From Planococcus wigleyi (GTDB taxonomy: Bacteria; Bacillota; Bacilli; Bacillales_A; Planococcaceae): a stretch of DNA of 64,000 bases. The position numbers and the translations under genes were made by a program. Of the stretch, positions 36,735 through 46,431 are shown piece after piece. The stretch spans positions 248,001-312,000 of the forward strand of contig NZ_JACSPU010000003.1 in the NCBI RefSeq assembly GCF_014836985.1. Direction: 5' to 3'. The notes below the pieces were generated by a model that saw nothing but the letters and a program-made list of their open reading frames with translations, searched no databases and had not been told where the DNA came from. Each line of letters starts with the position of its first letter. Position 1 is the first letter of the stretch.

Positions 36735-37638
36735 TGGAAACGAAACTTTTCAATGCCAAGTTGATATTTTGAGGGCGTTCAGCCAGCCGTCTCATGTAAT
36801 AAGCGTACCAGTCTTGGCCAAAAGGGACATAGGTAGTGAAAGAATAACCTTCTTTTGCCAGGTCTTTTTGCATTTCTGTCCGAAAGCCATAGAGCATCTG
36901 GAATTCAAAGCTGTTCAAAGGAATGTTCTTTTCTTTTACAAAAGCTTTAGCTTCTTCGATAATATGATGGTCATGCGTCGCAATGGATGTATATCCAGGA
37001 GATTGAAGATGCATTTTAATCAGTTTCAGGTAGTTGTCGTCAATTTCCTTTTTGTCCTGCAAGGAGACTTCTTCGCTTTCCTTATAGGCGCCTTTTACCA
37101 GGCGGAGACGGACATTCTGCAGATTTTCAATGTCCTTTTCGGATCGGTATAAATAAGCTTGGATCACAGTCCCGACATTGTCGTAATCCTTCAGCAAAGC
37201 TTCGAGGATATCGAGTGTTTGCTGAAGATGGGCGTAGTCCTCCATATCCAAGTTGATGAAAATATCATAGCGGGCAGCAGCTGCCACGATTTCCTGAATA
37301 TTTTTCAAGCAAAAAGCGAAATCGACGTCGAGGCCGATTTGTGTTAATTTAACAGACAGATGAGCGTTCACGCCGTAGACTTGAATGGCTTCCAGCGTCT
37401 CCAGGATGGCCTCTTTAGCTTGAATCGCTTCTTCTTTGGTCCTTACGAATTCACCCAGATTATCGATAGTGGCACCGATTCCATTGGCATTCAGTTCTTT
37501 TACCGACTGCATCATGCTGCTGATGTCAGTTCCAGCCACAACTTTGCCGGCGCCCAATTTTAATCCCCACTTTTTAGCACCGCTGTTTAACGCCTGATTT
37601 TTGGATAACGCAATGAAAAAGCTTCTTGTTACTCCCAC
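36730..37638 (-). CDS. putB: Proline dehydrogenase (PutB/FadM)
   Basis: 302 aa from a GTG at 37638, chosen because GGAGG lies 8 bases upstream and the protein then begins VGVTRSFFIALSKNQALN, like Bacillus enzymes; the frame is open 25 codons more. FAD-dependent oxidation of proline to pyrroline-5-carboxylate at the membrane face. Barrel motifs: HLSVKLTQIGLDVDF, IFINLDMEDYAHLQ, VRLRLVKGAYKESEEV, SIATHDHHIIEEA and EFQMLYGFRTEMQKDL. C-terminal YAYYMRRLAERPQN binds substrate (YxxRRxxE). The partner P5C dehydrogenase is not in the window. Confidence 0.94.
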   Translation of the reverse strand: MGVTRSFFIALSKNQALNSGAKKWGLKLGAGKVVAGTDISSMMQSVKELNANGIGATIDNLGEFVRTKEEAIQAKEAILETLEAIQVYGVNAHLSVKLTQIGLDVDFAFCLKNIQEIVAAAARYDIFINLDMEDYAHLQQTLDILEALLKDYDNVGTVIQAYLYRSEKDIENLQNVRLRLVKGAYKESEEVSLQDKKEIDDNYLKLIKMHLQSPGYTSIATHDHHIIEEAKAFVKEKNIPLNSFEFQMLYGFRTEMQKDLAKEGYSFTTYVPFGQDWYAYYMRRLAERPQNINLALKSFVSK

Positions 37639-37800
37639 TCCTAATTCCTCCAATACTGTTATAACACTATGTCGATAGGCCAAACTCTTAGAACAGGGAA
37701 ACGCTTTGCTCAATGAAATACAATCGGTTTTCCGAAGGGAATTGCTGTATAATTCATTGTTATCTCAGAGCATATCACATATTTACTGAAAACAAAAAAT

Positions 37801-37872
37801 ATTGGGAAGGTGCAGAGTGCACCAGACTACCCTTGCCACCGTAAAGTAAAAAAAGCCGGAAGGAGGAGCTGA
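37801..37872 (+). other. Structured leader with weak resemblance to a cobalamin riboswitch core
   Basis: GGTGCA GAG TGCACC makes a perfect hairpin at about 37809-37823. It follows GGGAA and precedes ACTACCCTTGCCACCGTAA, an order seen in the core of cobalamin riboswitches (GGGAA, hairpin, CCCGCCACUGUAA). The expected P3 stem and B12 box are not convincing; AGCCGGAAGGAGG includes the ribosome binding site of the next gene. Presence of a hairpin is seen; the riboswitch idea is speculation. Confidence 0.25.
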
Positions 37873-37873
37873 A

Positions 37874-39283
37874 TTGAATCGGTTTGCCGCTAAAGGATTT
37901 ATATTTACCGTTTCTATCTATGCTTTATTGCATTTTATTACGTACTTTTATGAAAATGCGGTTTTAAGTCTGCTGCTTTCTGTCTTTGGAATGCTGATAT
38001 TACTGTCGGCATTGCTCTTATTGCCTTTTAAGAAAATTCAATTGCAATTATTTCTGGTCCTGATGGCTTTACTGGTGTTGTACACGACGAGCAATTCTTT
38101 TGGAACTGACATGATTCAGGCACTGCAGCAGATGCGGAGCCTGATCGGATTGCTGCTGATTGTGCCGATGATCAGTTGGGTTCTGAAAGAAGAACCTTAT
38201 ATAGAAGAAATTATGAGTTTCGCACATAATTTCCTGAACAAAAGCCAGAAATTCTATTTTGGGCTCATGATGATGACACAAGTCATCTCCCATTTTCTTC
38301 TGTTTGGTTCAGTCCCGATGATGTATCGTTTTATCGATACCTTTTTGAAGGGACATAAAGACGAGGCTTGGGAAAATTTCAAAGGAACCGCAATTCTTCG
38401 AGGCTTCGGGCTTTCGACCTTATGGGTCATCAGTATTCCCAGCTTTATTTTTGCAGTGGAGGCGCTGGAAGCGACTCTGTGGAAGTCGATGGCACTCGGA
38501 TTCGTATTCGCCTTGGCGGGCACCACCTTGTCGGTAATCTTTTCATATTATCAGGAAAAGAAATACGGAGTGGACTATTCGTTAGTTCTGAAGCAGGAAA
38601 TCGATAAGGCCATGAAGAATTCACGGAATACCGGAAAGTGGAACAAGGACGTTGCGGAATTCGTTTTCCTTTTCGTTTCTTTGTTTGGCACCATTTTCCT
38701 TGTCCATGAACTAACCGGGTTGGAATTTTTGTTGACCATTCCGTTGGTGATTTTGGGATGGACCTTGTTTTATTTTCTGTTTAAGAAAAAATCCTCTAAT
38801 CTTGTAGCGGAAACCCGCTACTATTTTTCGGCGGGCATTGCTAAACAAGCTCAGCAATTCAGTATTTTAATCGCGGCCGGTTTACTGATTTATGCCTTAA
38901 ATCAATCAAATGTCGGTGATTACGTCATCAGCGGCATGAACTTATTGACAGACGTTGTTCCGGTACTGAATATTCTTTTTCTGGTACCATTCATTGTTAT
39001 TGTACTGGGCTTTATCGGGTTGGGCCCCTTGCCGGTCATTGTATTGGTGACAGGGGTTTTGGAAGCAATCCCATTTCCGTATCCGCCTGAACTGGTGGTG
39101 TTGGCCGTAACTTCCGGAAGCGTCATCTCCATCATCTTGTCGCCCTTCGTTATGCCGGTCATTATTTTGAGCAGCATTAATGGATTGAGCGGAATTCGGA
39201 ACGGCCTTCGATTCAATTTGAAGTTCGCAATTGCTTTTTATATCATGGTCCAATTGTTCATCCAGACAGTTATTCATCTATGA
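37874..39283 (+). CDS. Large integral membrane protein, unknown transporter-like
   Basis: 469 aa from a TTG at 37874 behind GGAAGGAGGAG. About 12 membrane segments, for example SLLLSVFGMLILLSALLLL, IPLVILGWTLFYFLFK and VLNILFLVPFIVIVLGFIGL. Helix-breaking GLGPLPVIVLVTGVLEAIPF and SVISIILSPFVMPVIIL near the C-terminus recall the re-entrant loops of ion-transporter-superfamily permeases. A soluble loop (YYQEKKYGVDYSLVLKQEID) lies in the middle. Family not recognised; a secondary transporter is likely. A structured leader precedes it. Confidence 0.7.
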   Translation: MNRFAAKGFIFTVSIYALLHFITYFYENAVLSLLLSVFGMLILLSALLLLPFKKIQLQLFLVLMALLVLYTTSNSFGTDMIQALQQMRSLIGLLLIVPMISWVLKEEPYIEEIMSFAHNFLNKSQKFYFGLMMMTQVISHFLLFGSVPMMYRFIDTFLKGHKDEAWENFKGTAILRGFGLSTLWVISIPSFIFAVEALEATLWKSMALGFVFALAGTTLSVIFSYYQEKKYGVDYSLVLKQEIDKAMKNSRNTGKWNKDVAEFVFLFVSLFGTIFLVHELTGLEFLLTIPLVILGWTLFYFLFKKKSSNLVAETRYYFSAGIAKQAQQFSILIAAGLLIYALNQSNVGDYVISGMNLLTDVVPVLNILFLVPFIVIVLGFIGLGPLPVIVLVTGVLEAIPFPYPPELVVLAVTSGSVISIILSPFVMPVIILSSINGLSGIRNGLRFNLKFAIAFYIMVQLFIQTVIHL

Positions 39284-39377
39284 AGGATTTTTGACAAACG
39301 AGTCAGAGTGAAATTGAAAGCTCATAATCGATGGCGTATAATCAAAATAACTGAAAATTGAAATGAATGAGGTGATA

Positions 39378-39443
39378 ATGAAATTAGTGTCTATTAAAAA
39401 AACGCCATACAAAGATGACGGTTTTGATTTTCACTGTGGTTGA
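39378..39443 (+). CDS. Possible 21-aa peptide
   Basis: ATG at 39378, with GAGGTG six bases upstream, opens MKLVSIKKTPYKDDGFDFHCG and then TGA. It overlaps the 3' end of aroK on the other strand. It may be a real small peptide, a remnant of a longer gene, or chance. Confidence 0.25.
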   Translation: MKLVSIKKTPYKDDGFDFHCG

Positions 39444-39997
39444 GGTGCATGGATTTCCCAGGACAACTTCAAAGCATCTGCTAAATAATCGGCAGCTTCT
39501 TCAGCTTTGAGATTGTCTACTTGGAATTTAGAGTGGTTTAACGAATAAATAGTTTGCCGCTCAAGAAACAGCGCTTCAATTTCTTCAAGAGAACGTTCCT
39601 TTAACAAAGGCCGGTTGTCAATGAGAATGTGGACACGGTCTTTCCACGACTCCCAAGAAATATCGAGAAATAGGACGATGCAGTTAGCCATGCAAATATC
39701 CTGAATTTCTTTTTGCAGAAAGGCACCGCCGCCGACAGAAATGATATTCAAAGGCTGTTGGCTGTACTTCACAATCAACTCTTTTTCTTTGGCGCGAAAT
39801 GCCTGTTCCCCGTAAACTTCGAATATTTGTGGAATCGGCATAGCGAATTCCTTTTCGATTTCTGCATCGATGTCTACAAAACTGCGATAAAGCTTTTGAG
39901 CAAGTAATTTTCCGACAGTTGTTTTTCCAACTCCCATAAAACCGATGCACACAATGCTTTTTTCACGGATGGATAAACCGAAATTTCTCATTGGCAA
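39431..39997 (-). CDS. aroK: Shikimate kinase
   Basis: 188 aa. It phosphorylates shikimate with ATP in aromatic amino-acid synthesis. The Walker A loop is IVCIGFMGVGKTTVGKLLA. The shikimate-binding DxD is VDIDAEIEKEF, followed by FRAKEKELI (Arg ligand) and IISVGGGAFL (the GGG motif). The lid Arg is in LIDNRPLLKERSLEEIEA. It starts with about 13 residues more than the core needs; AGGG precedes the ATG. Alone here, away from other aro genes. Confidence 0.92.
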   Translation of the reverse strand: MPMRNFGLSIREKSIVCIGFMGVGKTTVGKLLAQKLYRSFVDIDAEIEKEFAMPIPQIFEVYGEQAFRAKEKELIVKYSQQPLNIISVGGGAFLQKEIQDICMANCIVLFLDISWESWKDRVHILIDNRPLLKERSLEEIEALFLERQTIYSLNHSKFQVDNLKAEEAADYLADALKLSWEIHAPQPQ

Positions 39998-40179
39998 CCC
40001 TCTTTCTCATATTATGGACTGATCAGGTTTCATAGCTTACTTTACCTCATCTGCAACGGAAATTCACGGGAATTTGAAATTATGCAGCTTTGGTTGGGAA
40101 GTTTATTTTTAAAAGGTGCTTTTTCTTCAGGGTGTTCAGCAGTTGTATAATTTACTTTAGAAAGTCGAGGAGGAATTTG

Positions 40180-41220
40180 ATGGCAACCAGCTACCTGCTG
40201 ACAGGATCGTATTCATCAGAACAAGAACCAGGCATTAAACTATGGGAATTCGAGGACGGCACCGGTGAATTGCGGGAGTTGATAGGCGTAACGGGTATTG
40301 AACGGCCTTCCTTTATCGCTGTCCATCCCAATGGCACGAGCTTTGTTGCAACAAGTGAAGTAGGGAATGGGGAATTGGTGAGCTACTGGATCCATCCAGT
40401 TTCAAGAAAAATAGTGGAAATCAACCGGCAATCTTCCAATGGAGACCATCCGGCGCATGTCACCATCGATGAAACCGGAAGATGGCTATTGTCCGTTACA
40501 TACTCAGGAGCTACTGTAAATATTCATCCGCTCCATTCTGATGGAGCAATCGGAGAGCTGGCGCATTCGGTAAAGCATGAAGGCTCTGGCCCGAATAAGG
40601 AACGGCAGGATGCAGCCCATCCGCATTCCGTCATACAGATGCCCGGGAAAAATTTATTTTTGGTATCCGATTTAGGGACGGATACCATCTCTACTTATAA
40701 AATGGATTCCAATAATGGGAAGTTAACATTTCAATACAAGACTCAGACAGAAGCGGGCGCCGGTCCCCGCCATTTATGCTTCCATCCCACTAAACCGCTG
40801 GTCTATTCATTGAATGAACTAAATTCCACCCTGATGGCCTATCGAATCAGCCAGGAAGGGCAATTGGAGTTTTTGCAACTGCTGCCATTATTGCCCGACA
40901 GCTACAAAGAGGCAAACACCAGCGCGGAAGTCGCTGTTTCCCATGATGGCCGTTTTGTCTATGCATCGAATCGAGGCCACGACAGCATTGCTTCATTTGC
41001 CATTCAAGACAACGGAACCCTGGAGAACTTGGGGTTAACCGGATCGGGAGGAGAAGGGCCGAGGCACTTTGCTGTCATTCCCGGCAACAACTGGATGGTG
41101 GTGGCCAATGAAAACTCCCATACCCTTGCAGCCCTGAAAATGGGACATTCAGGTGCTCCGTGTACAGTTGAACAGATTGTCCAAACCACTGCTCCGGTGT
41201 GTGTCAAAGTGATCAAGTAA
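40180..41220 (+). CDS. Beta-propeller lactonase (6-phosphogluconolactonase, YkgB-like)
   Basis: 346 aa from ATG 40180 behind CGAGGAGG; the frame is open upstream but the protein then begins MATSYLLTGSYSSEQEPGI, as in YkgB. Seven-bladed propeller of the lactonase family: RPSFIAVHPNGTSFVATSEV, HPAHVTIDETGRWLLSVTYS, AHPHSVIQMPGKNLFLVSDL and GRFVYASNRGHDSIASF. Bacillus YkgB hydrolyses 6-phosphogluconolactone in the pentose phosphate pathway. The His and Arg of the active-site cleft (RHFAVIPGN, RHLCFHPT) are kept. Confidence 0.88.
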   Translation: MATSYLLTGSYSSEQEPGIKLWEFEDGTGELRELIGVTGIERPSFIAVHPNGTSFVATSEVGNGELVSYWIHPVSRKIVEINRQSSNGDHPAHVTIDETGRWLLSVTYSGATVNIHPLHSDGAIGELAHSVKHEGSGPNKERQDAAHPHSVIQMPGKNLFLVSDLGTDTISTYKMDSNNGKLTFQYKTQTEAGAGPRHLCFHPTKPLVYSLNELNSTLMAYRISQEGQLEFLQLLPLLPDSYKEANTSAEVAVSHDGRFVYASNRGHDSIASFAIQDNGTLENLGLTGSGGEGPRHFAVIPGNNWMVVANENSHTLAALKMGHSGAPCTVEQIVQTTAPVCVKVIK

Positions 41221-41223
41221 AAG

Positions 41224-41258
41224 AAAACAGACAGAGAAAAATTCTCTGTCTGTTTTTT
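41224..41258. terminator. Terminator between lactonase and the SCO operon
   Basis: AAAACAGACAGAGAA pairs with TTCTCTGTCTGTTTT around a 3-base loop, followed by TT; both strands can use it. Confidence 0.92.
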
Positions 41259-41259
41259 C

Positions 41260-41589
41260 TTACCAATCTTTCGATTCTTTTTCCATGATGCCCAATTCTT
41301 TCATCAAACGGATAAATCCACTGTCCCGATTGCCTTCGAAAGCTTCTTCTGTGCAGGAAGAATGCGGTGGATACTCCAGCTCCTGAGCTTCTGCGAGCGT
41401 CGATTCTTCCAGGAAGTTGGTGGCATCCGCCTCTTCAAAGCAGGAAGGCGCAATGTAGGTGCGGAACGAATGCTCCAGTATGACGCGGCTTTCAGGTGCC
41501 GGAACGTTTTCTCTTGGCATGAAAAAGAGCAACAGCAAAACAGCAGCGGCAAGGAGCAGCACAACCATCCAGATTTTTCTTCGCTTCAT
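41260..41589 (-). CDS. Small membrane-anchored hypothetical protein
   Basis: 109 aa. One N-terminal helix (IWMVVLLLAAAVLLLLFF) anchors it, and the rest is outside: TYIAPSCFEEADATNFL then HSSCTEEAFEG. The two Cys in the external part could form a disulphide or bind copper, given its position. The start lies 3 bases after the stop of the SCO gene, so they form an operon. It may help in oxidase assembly; that is inference from the neighbour. Confidence 0.6.
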   Translation of the reverse strand: MKRRKIWMVVLLLAAAVLLLLFFMPRENVPAPESRVILEHSFRTYIAPSCFEEADATNFLEESTLAEAQELEYPPHSSCTEEAFEGNRDSGFIRLMKELGIMEKESKDW

Positions 41590-41592
41590 TTT

Positions 41593-42195
41593 TTATTCCT
41601 CCGTCAACAGGATTTCCGCATCCGCCAAAATTTCTTCAACTGGCGGATTCAATCCATCATACAATTTCATGATGACACCTTCCTGGTTCACCAAATAGAA
41701 GTACGTACCATGAATAACTTGGTCATCATTTTCAGGTTTCCGGGCTAAAGTCTGGAAATTATCCATAGCGAATTCGTCGATTTCCTGCGGGCTGTAGCCC
41801 GTCAGCAAGTTCCAACTGGATAAATCGGCCCCGTAATTTTCGGCATAGGACTTCAGTGTCTCGGGTTGATCGAAAGCTGGATCCACACTGAATGAAACAA
41901 TCTGTACATCCAATCCTTCAGCTTCCAATTTTCCTTGCAAGTCAGTCATATTTGCCATCATCGGCAGGCAGACGGTGGTGCAGTTGGTGAAAACAAAATC
42001 AGCAAGCCAGACTTCGCCTTTCAGGTCGGCCGATCCAAATTCTTCGTTATTGTGATTAGTGAACGTAAAATCTTCTATTTCCCATTCAAGGGGGTCTTCA
42101 ATCCCCTGGTTGCATGCAGCTAAAAACAGGGTAAGCAGCAAAGCGAGTAAAAGTCCTCTATATTTTGGCACGAATCTTAGCCTCTCTTTCAACAA
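41593..42195 (-). CDS. SCO1/SenC-family copper chaperone lipoprotein
   Basis: 200 aa. The signal ends in the lipobox LAAC (LLLTLFLAACNQG), so the protein is lipid-anchored outside the cell. Thioredoxin-like fold with the copper motif CxxxC in FTNCTTVCLPMMANM, and the third ligand His in DQVIHGTYFYLVNQ. SVDPAFDQPETLKSYAENYG is a family signature. SCO proteins load the CuA site of cytochrome c oxidase (Bacillus YpmQ). First gene of a two-gene operon. Confidence 0.92.
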   Translation of the reverse strand: MLKERLRFVPKYRGLLLALLLTLFLAACNQGIEDPLEWEIEDFTFTNHNNEEFGSADLKGEVWLADFVFTNCTTVCLPMMANMTDLQGKLEAEGLDVQIVSFSVDPAFDQPETLKSYAENYGADLSSWNLLTGYSPQEIDEFAMDNFQTLARKPENDDQVIHGTYFYLVNQEGVIMKLYDGLNPPVEEILADAEILLTEE

Positions 42196-42402
42196 ACAGA
42201 TATCCTCCTAAGCCTAGTGGATATTCTTCCTTCAAACAAGGGTATATGGGAAAAGAAATGTGTAAACATTTCGAACAGAAGGATCGAAAGCTATTTCAAT
42301 TTAACGAAATATTTGAATAATTATCATTCTTAACAAGGGATTTACATGGCTTATGTAGAATTAAAAGAGACGCGGAACTGTAAAAATTTTGGAGGTGTGA
42401 AG

Positions 42403-44271
42403 ATGAATGAGCTGCAAAGTCTGCTTACGCAGGAAAAGCTGGAAGCTTTCCATGCTGGCCTCATGCAAGATGCCTACCTGTACTTTGGGGCACATGCCAA
42501 TGGAGAGGGGACACGGTTCGTTCTTTGGGTCCCGGATGTTTCCCATGTGGCGGTAGCCTGTACAAATCCTGAAAATATGGAGGAAGCAGTTTATCAAATG
42601 GAACAGCATCCCCAGGATGCGACAGTCTGGCAAGTACACATTTCCCATAAAATGATCGGTTATTCATATGAATATATTATTGAAATGTCGAATGGGGTGT
42701 TGTTTCGGAAATCTGATCCTTATGCTCAGGCCAGCGAACTGAGACCCAATACTAAGTCAGTAATCGCTCCGGTATCCAAACACAGCTGGTCAAAAACGGT
42801 TTTACAACGAAAAAAAATCCAAAATAAAGATCATCGTGAAAAACCAATGGCCATTTATGAATTACATATCGGAACCTGGAAGCGGACTTCACAAGGCGGG
42901 TTTCTGAATTACCGGGAATTGGCTTCGGAACTGATTCCGTATATTTTAGAAATGGGCTTTACCCATATAGAAATTCTGCCGATAACAGAGCATCCCTTGG
43001 ATGAATCCTGGGGGTATCAGACAACCGGTTATTTTGCGCCAACCAGCCGATATGGAACTGCAGATGATTTGAAATACTTTATCGCCAAATGCGCTGAAAA
43101 TAAAATCGGACTCATCTTGGATTGGATACCCGGCCATTTTTGTGTCGATGAGCATGCACTTGCTCTTTTCAACGGAGGTCCTTTATACGAAGAAGAACGG
43201 TTGGAACGGCGCGCCAATCCGGACTGGGGGACATTGAATTTCGATGTCCAAAAAGGAGAAGTCGTCAGTTTTCTGCTATCAAGCGCCCATTACTGGATGA
43301 ATGAATTTAAATTTGATGGATTCCGAATGGATGCACTGGTGTGTCTGCTGTTTATCCCCAACAGAGAAGAACGGCCCCATAATCCCGAAGGAACTGATTT
43401 TCTCCGGAAACTGACGAATAGTTTAAAGGAATTCTATCCGGAAGCGCTGTTGATTGCAGAAGATGCCTGGCATTACCCAAAAGTGACGCATGATGTCTCA
43501 GAAGGCGGCGTCGGCTTTCATTATAAATGGAATTTCGGCTGGATGCGCGACACATTGGATTACATGGAAACGCAGCCTTCCAAACGTTCCGAAGTCCATC
43601 AAAAGATGAATTTTTCCTTGGTATATCAATACGAAGAACGTTATCTTTTGGCACTTTCCCATGATGAAGTGGTGAATGGCCAAGGCTCTTTATTGAACAA
43701 ACTTCCCGGGACGCTGGATGAACGTTTTCTGCAGTTGCGGCTGTTGCTCGGTTTTTGGATTGCCCATCCGGGAAAGAAATTGCTGTTCATGGGCCAGGAG
43801 TTCGGCCACTTCGAGGAATGGGAATTTAAACCCGAATTGGATTGGCCATCACTGGAAACCGAAGAGCATAGAAAAATGGCGGAGTTTACAAAAAATCTTC
43901 TGGCTTTCTATAAAACCGAAAAAGCATTTTTTGAATTGGATGACCATCCGGATGGCTTCACCTGGATAGATGCAGATAATCATGAACAAAGCGTGGCTGC
44001 TTTTATTCGCAGAGGATATCTGCCACAGGATGAGTGCATCGTTGTCTGTAACTTCTCTGACCGCCATTATGAAAAGTTTAAATTGGGGGTTCCGGAAAGC
44101 GCAGAATATGAAGGGATTTTTTCAAGCGGATATGAGTATCAAAAAGCAGCAATTAAAGCGGCGGATATCCCATATGATGATTTGCCGTATTCAGTGGAGA
44201 TGGATTTGCCTGCATTCACCATGACTGTATGGAAACAAAAAAAGATGGGAGTGGAGCAAGATGAACGATAA
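42403..44271 (+). CDS. glgB: 1,4-alpha-glucan branching enzyme
   Basis: 622 aa from ATG 42403 behind GGAGGTG. It adds alpha-1,6 branches to glycogen. An N-terminal CBM48 domain ([20 protein letters not shown]) precedes the GH13 barrel: [20 protein letters not shown], nucleophile Asp in [12 protein letters not shown], acid Glu in [11 protein letters not shown] and Asp in [15 protein letters not shown]-terminal beta domain ends FTMTVWKQK. First gene of the glycogen operon. It overlaps glgC by 11 bases. Confidence 0.96.
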   Translation: MNELQSLLTQEKLEAFHAGLMQDAYLYFGAHANGEGTRFVLWVPDVSHVAVACTNPENMEEAVYQMEQHPQDATVWQVHISHKMIGYSYEYIIEMSNGVLFRKSDPYAQASELRPNTKSVIAPVSKHSWSKTVLQRKKIQNKDHREKPMAIYELHIGTWKRTSQGGFLNYRELASELIPYILEMGFTHIEILPITEHPLDESWGYQTTGYFAPTSRYGTADDLKYFIAKCAENKIGLILDWIPGHFCVDEHALALFNGGPLYEEERLERRANPDWGTLNFDVQKGEVVSFLLSSAHYWMNEFKFDGFRMDALVCLLFIPNREERPHNPEGTDFLRKLTNSLKEFYPEALLIAEDAWHYPKVTHDVSEGGVGFHYKWNFGWMRDTLDYMETQPSKRSEVHQKMNFSLVYQYEERYLLALSHDEVVNGQGSLLNKLPGTLDERFLQLRLLLGFWIAHPGKKLLFMGQEFGHFEEWEFKPELDWPSLETEEHRKMAEFTKNLLAFYKTEKAFFELDDHPDGFTWIDADNHEQSVAAFIRRGYLPQDECIVVCNFSDRHYEKFKLGVPESAEYEGIFSSGYEYQKAAIKAADIPYDDLPYSVEMDLPAFTMTVWKQKKMGVEQDER

Positions 44272-45412
44272 AGTAATCGCAATGCTGTTGGCCGGTGGAC
44301 AAGGAAGCCGGTTAAAGTCCTTAACTTATACGATAGCCAAGCCCGCGCTTCCATTTGGCGGGAAATATCGGATCATCGATTTTCCGTTATCCAATTGCAC
44401 GAATTCGGGAATTGAGACGGTTGGCGTGTTAACGCAATACCAACCCCACGTACTGCATCAATATATCGGCTTGGGAACACCCTGGGACTTGGACCGTCGG
44501 AGCGGCGGAGTAACCATGCTTCCGCCTTATGCAGAAATCGATGGCATTAAATGGTACGCAGGAACAGCGAGTGCCATTTACCAGAACATCAGTTTTTTAA
44601 AGTCCTGTGACCCGGCATATGTACTGATTTTATCAGGGGACCATATTTACAAAATGGACTACGAGGCTTTAATTGACTACCACAAAGAGCATCAGGCGGA
44701 TGTCACGATTTCCGTGTTGGAAGTGCCGTGGGAAGAAGCCAGCCGTTTTGGAGTCGTCAACGTTGATGATGGAATGAATATTGAGGAATTTGATGAAAAA
44801 CCGGAAAATCCGAAAAGCAATTTGGCTTCGATGGGGGTCTACGTCTTTAATTGGAACGTCCTGGAGGAATATTTGAAAATGGATAATGCAGATGAAGAAT
44901 CGAGCCATGACTTCGGCAAAGATATCTTGCCAGCTATGCTCGATAAAAAGCAAAAGATGGTGGCTTATCCTTTTAAAGGTTATTGGAAAGATGTGGGGAC
45001 GGTTGAAAGCCTTTGGGAAGCGAACATGGACTTGCTCGATTTGAATGCAGGATTGAATCTTCATGACCCGGGCTGGCGTATTTATTCTTCGAATCCGCAG
45101 CTGCCTCCACAAGTCATCAATGAAACAGGCAATGTCCAAGAATCCATGGTAAATGAAGGGTGCGTCATTTCCGGGGAAGTGTTCAAGTCCGTCATCTTTC
45201 AGAATGTGACAATTGAAGAAGGAGCCTCCGTATCGGAAAGTGTGGTCATGAGCGGGGCTACAATCTGTAAAGATGCAAAACTTAGCCGGGTCATTGTACC
45301 GCCGAAGTTAGATGTGCCTGAAGGGTTCGAACTTCTCCAGCAAAAAGAAGGAGAAGTGGTCTTGTTGACACAAGAACAGATGGATGAATGGAAGGAGCGT
45401 GTCGGAAAATGA
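44261..45412 (+). CDS. glgC: Glucose-1-phosphate adenylyltransferase
   Basis: 383 aa. It makes ADP-glucose from ATP and glucose-1-phosphate, the committed glycogen step. The nucleotide loop is [35 protein letters not shown] and [16 protein letters not shown] are further signatures, and [20 protein letters not shown] is the glucose-1-P site. A left-handed beta-helix domain ends the protein. Its start overlaps glgB and its stop overlaps the glgD start. In Bacillus GlgC works with GlgD as a hetero-oligomer. Confidence 0.96.
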   Translation: MNDKVIAMLLAGGQGSRLKSLTYTIAKPALPFGGKYRIIDFPLSNCTNSGIETVGVLTQYQPHVLHQYIGLGTPWDLDRRSGGVTMLPPYAEIDGIKWYAGTASAIYQNISFLKSCDPAYVLILSGDHIYKMDYEALIDYHKEHQADVTISVLEVPWEEASRFGVVNVDDGMNIEEFDEKPENPKSNLASMGVYVFNWNVLEEYLKMDNADEESSHDFGKDILPAMLDKKQKMVAYPFKGYWKDVGTVESLWEANMDLLDLNAGLNLHDPGWRIYSSNPQLPPQVINETGNVQESMVNEGCVISGEVFKSVIFQNVTIEEGASVSESVVMSGATICKDAKLSRVIVPPKLDVPEGFELLQQKEGEVVLLTQEQMDEWKERVGK

Positions 45413-46431
45413 AGTTATTGGCTGTAATTGATACGTCTGTAAAAAAAGAAGGGCTGCAGGATTTAACAATACACCGGGCCGTTTCATCCATTCCTTTTGC
45501 CGGACGTTACCGGTTAATTGACTTTCCATTATCAAATCTTGTCAATTCAGGGGTCACTACAGTTGGCGTCTTTCCATCCTATCCGTTTGCTTCTTTGCTG
45601 GACCATATTGGTGTGGGTAAGAGCTGGGATTTAGATAGAAGAAAAAACGGACTGTTTTTCCTGCCGATTACTCAGCGGGATGGAGGGTTATCCACTGTTG
45701 GAGCTTTTGCGGGTCTGGAAGAGCATATGCAGTTTTTTACAAAAAGTATTCAGCCCCATGTAATCGTCAGTAATGGTTTTGTCATCAATCAACTGGACGT
45801 TAAAGATATGCTGGACAACCACATCCAATCGGGTGCAGATATTACGGAAGCTGTGATTGATGGGGTTTCGTTAAAAAAATATATTTTATCCAAAGATCTG
45901 TTGGTTGAATTAATCCAGACCCACCGCGAAAAAAACGTTGTGAGTGTGGAAGATGTTGTGAATTTGAAGAAGAGCCCCTATACATTCAATCAATATGAAT
46001 ACGAAGGGTATTATGCCATCATTGATTCCGTCCAAAGTTATTTCCAGGCATCATTGGCATTGCTGGATGAAGAAAACAGAAAGCAGCTGTTTCTTCCAGA
46101 CCGTCCGATCTATACCAAGGTGAAGGATGAGCCTCCAACACGGTATATTGCGGGATCCAAAGTTAGGCGGGCACTGATTGCGAACGGAAGCACGATCATG
46201 GGTGAAGTGGCGGACAGCATCATCAGCCGTGGCGTGTACATCAAGAAAAACGCACGTTTAGAAAAATGCATCATCATGCAGAAATGCGTGATTGAAGAAA
46301 ATTGTAATCTGTCTTATGTTATTGCGGATAAAGATGTCTATATCGGTGAAGGGGTTGAGCTGCATGGAACCGCTGAGCAGCCAATTGTTTTGCGTAAAGG
46401 GGAGACGGTCACCAAGGAGGATTTACGATGA
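45409..46431 (+). CDS. glgD: GlgD, regulatory subunit of ADP-glucose pyrophosphorylase
   Basis: 340 aa from ATG 45409, overlapping the glgC stop by four bases. It is a GlgC paralogue lacking the nucleotide-binding GGxGxRL loop at its N-terminus ([16 protein letters not shown] in its place), so non-catalytic as usual. [17 protein letters not shown] and [19 protein letters not shown] are retained. The C-terminal hexapeptide repeats ([31 protein letters not shown]) form a beta helix. It should stimulate GlgC. Confidence 0.95.
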   Translation: MKLLAVIDTSVKKEGLQDLTIHRAVSSIPFAGRYRLIDFPLSNLVNSGVTTVGVFPSYPFASLLDHIGVGKSWDLDRRKNGLFFLPITQRDGGLSTVGAFAGLEEHMQFFTKSIQPHVIVSNGFVINQLDVKDMLDNHIQSGADITEAVIDGVSLKKYILSKDLLVELIQTHREKNVVSVEDVVNLKKSPYTFNQYEYEGYYAIIDSVQSYFQASLALLDEENRKQLFLPDRPIYTKVKDEPPTRYIAGSKVRRALIANGSTIMGEVADSIISRGVYIKKNARLEKCIIMQKCVIEENCNLSYVIADKDVYIGEGVELHGTAEQPIVLRKGETVTKEDLR

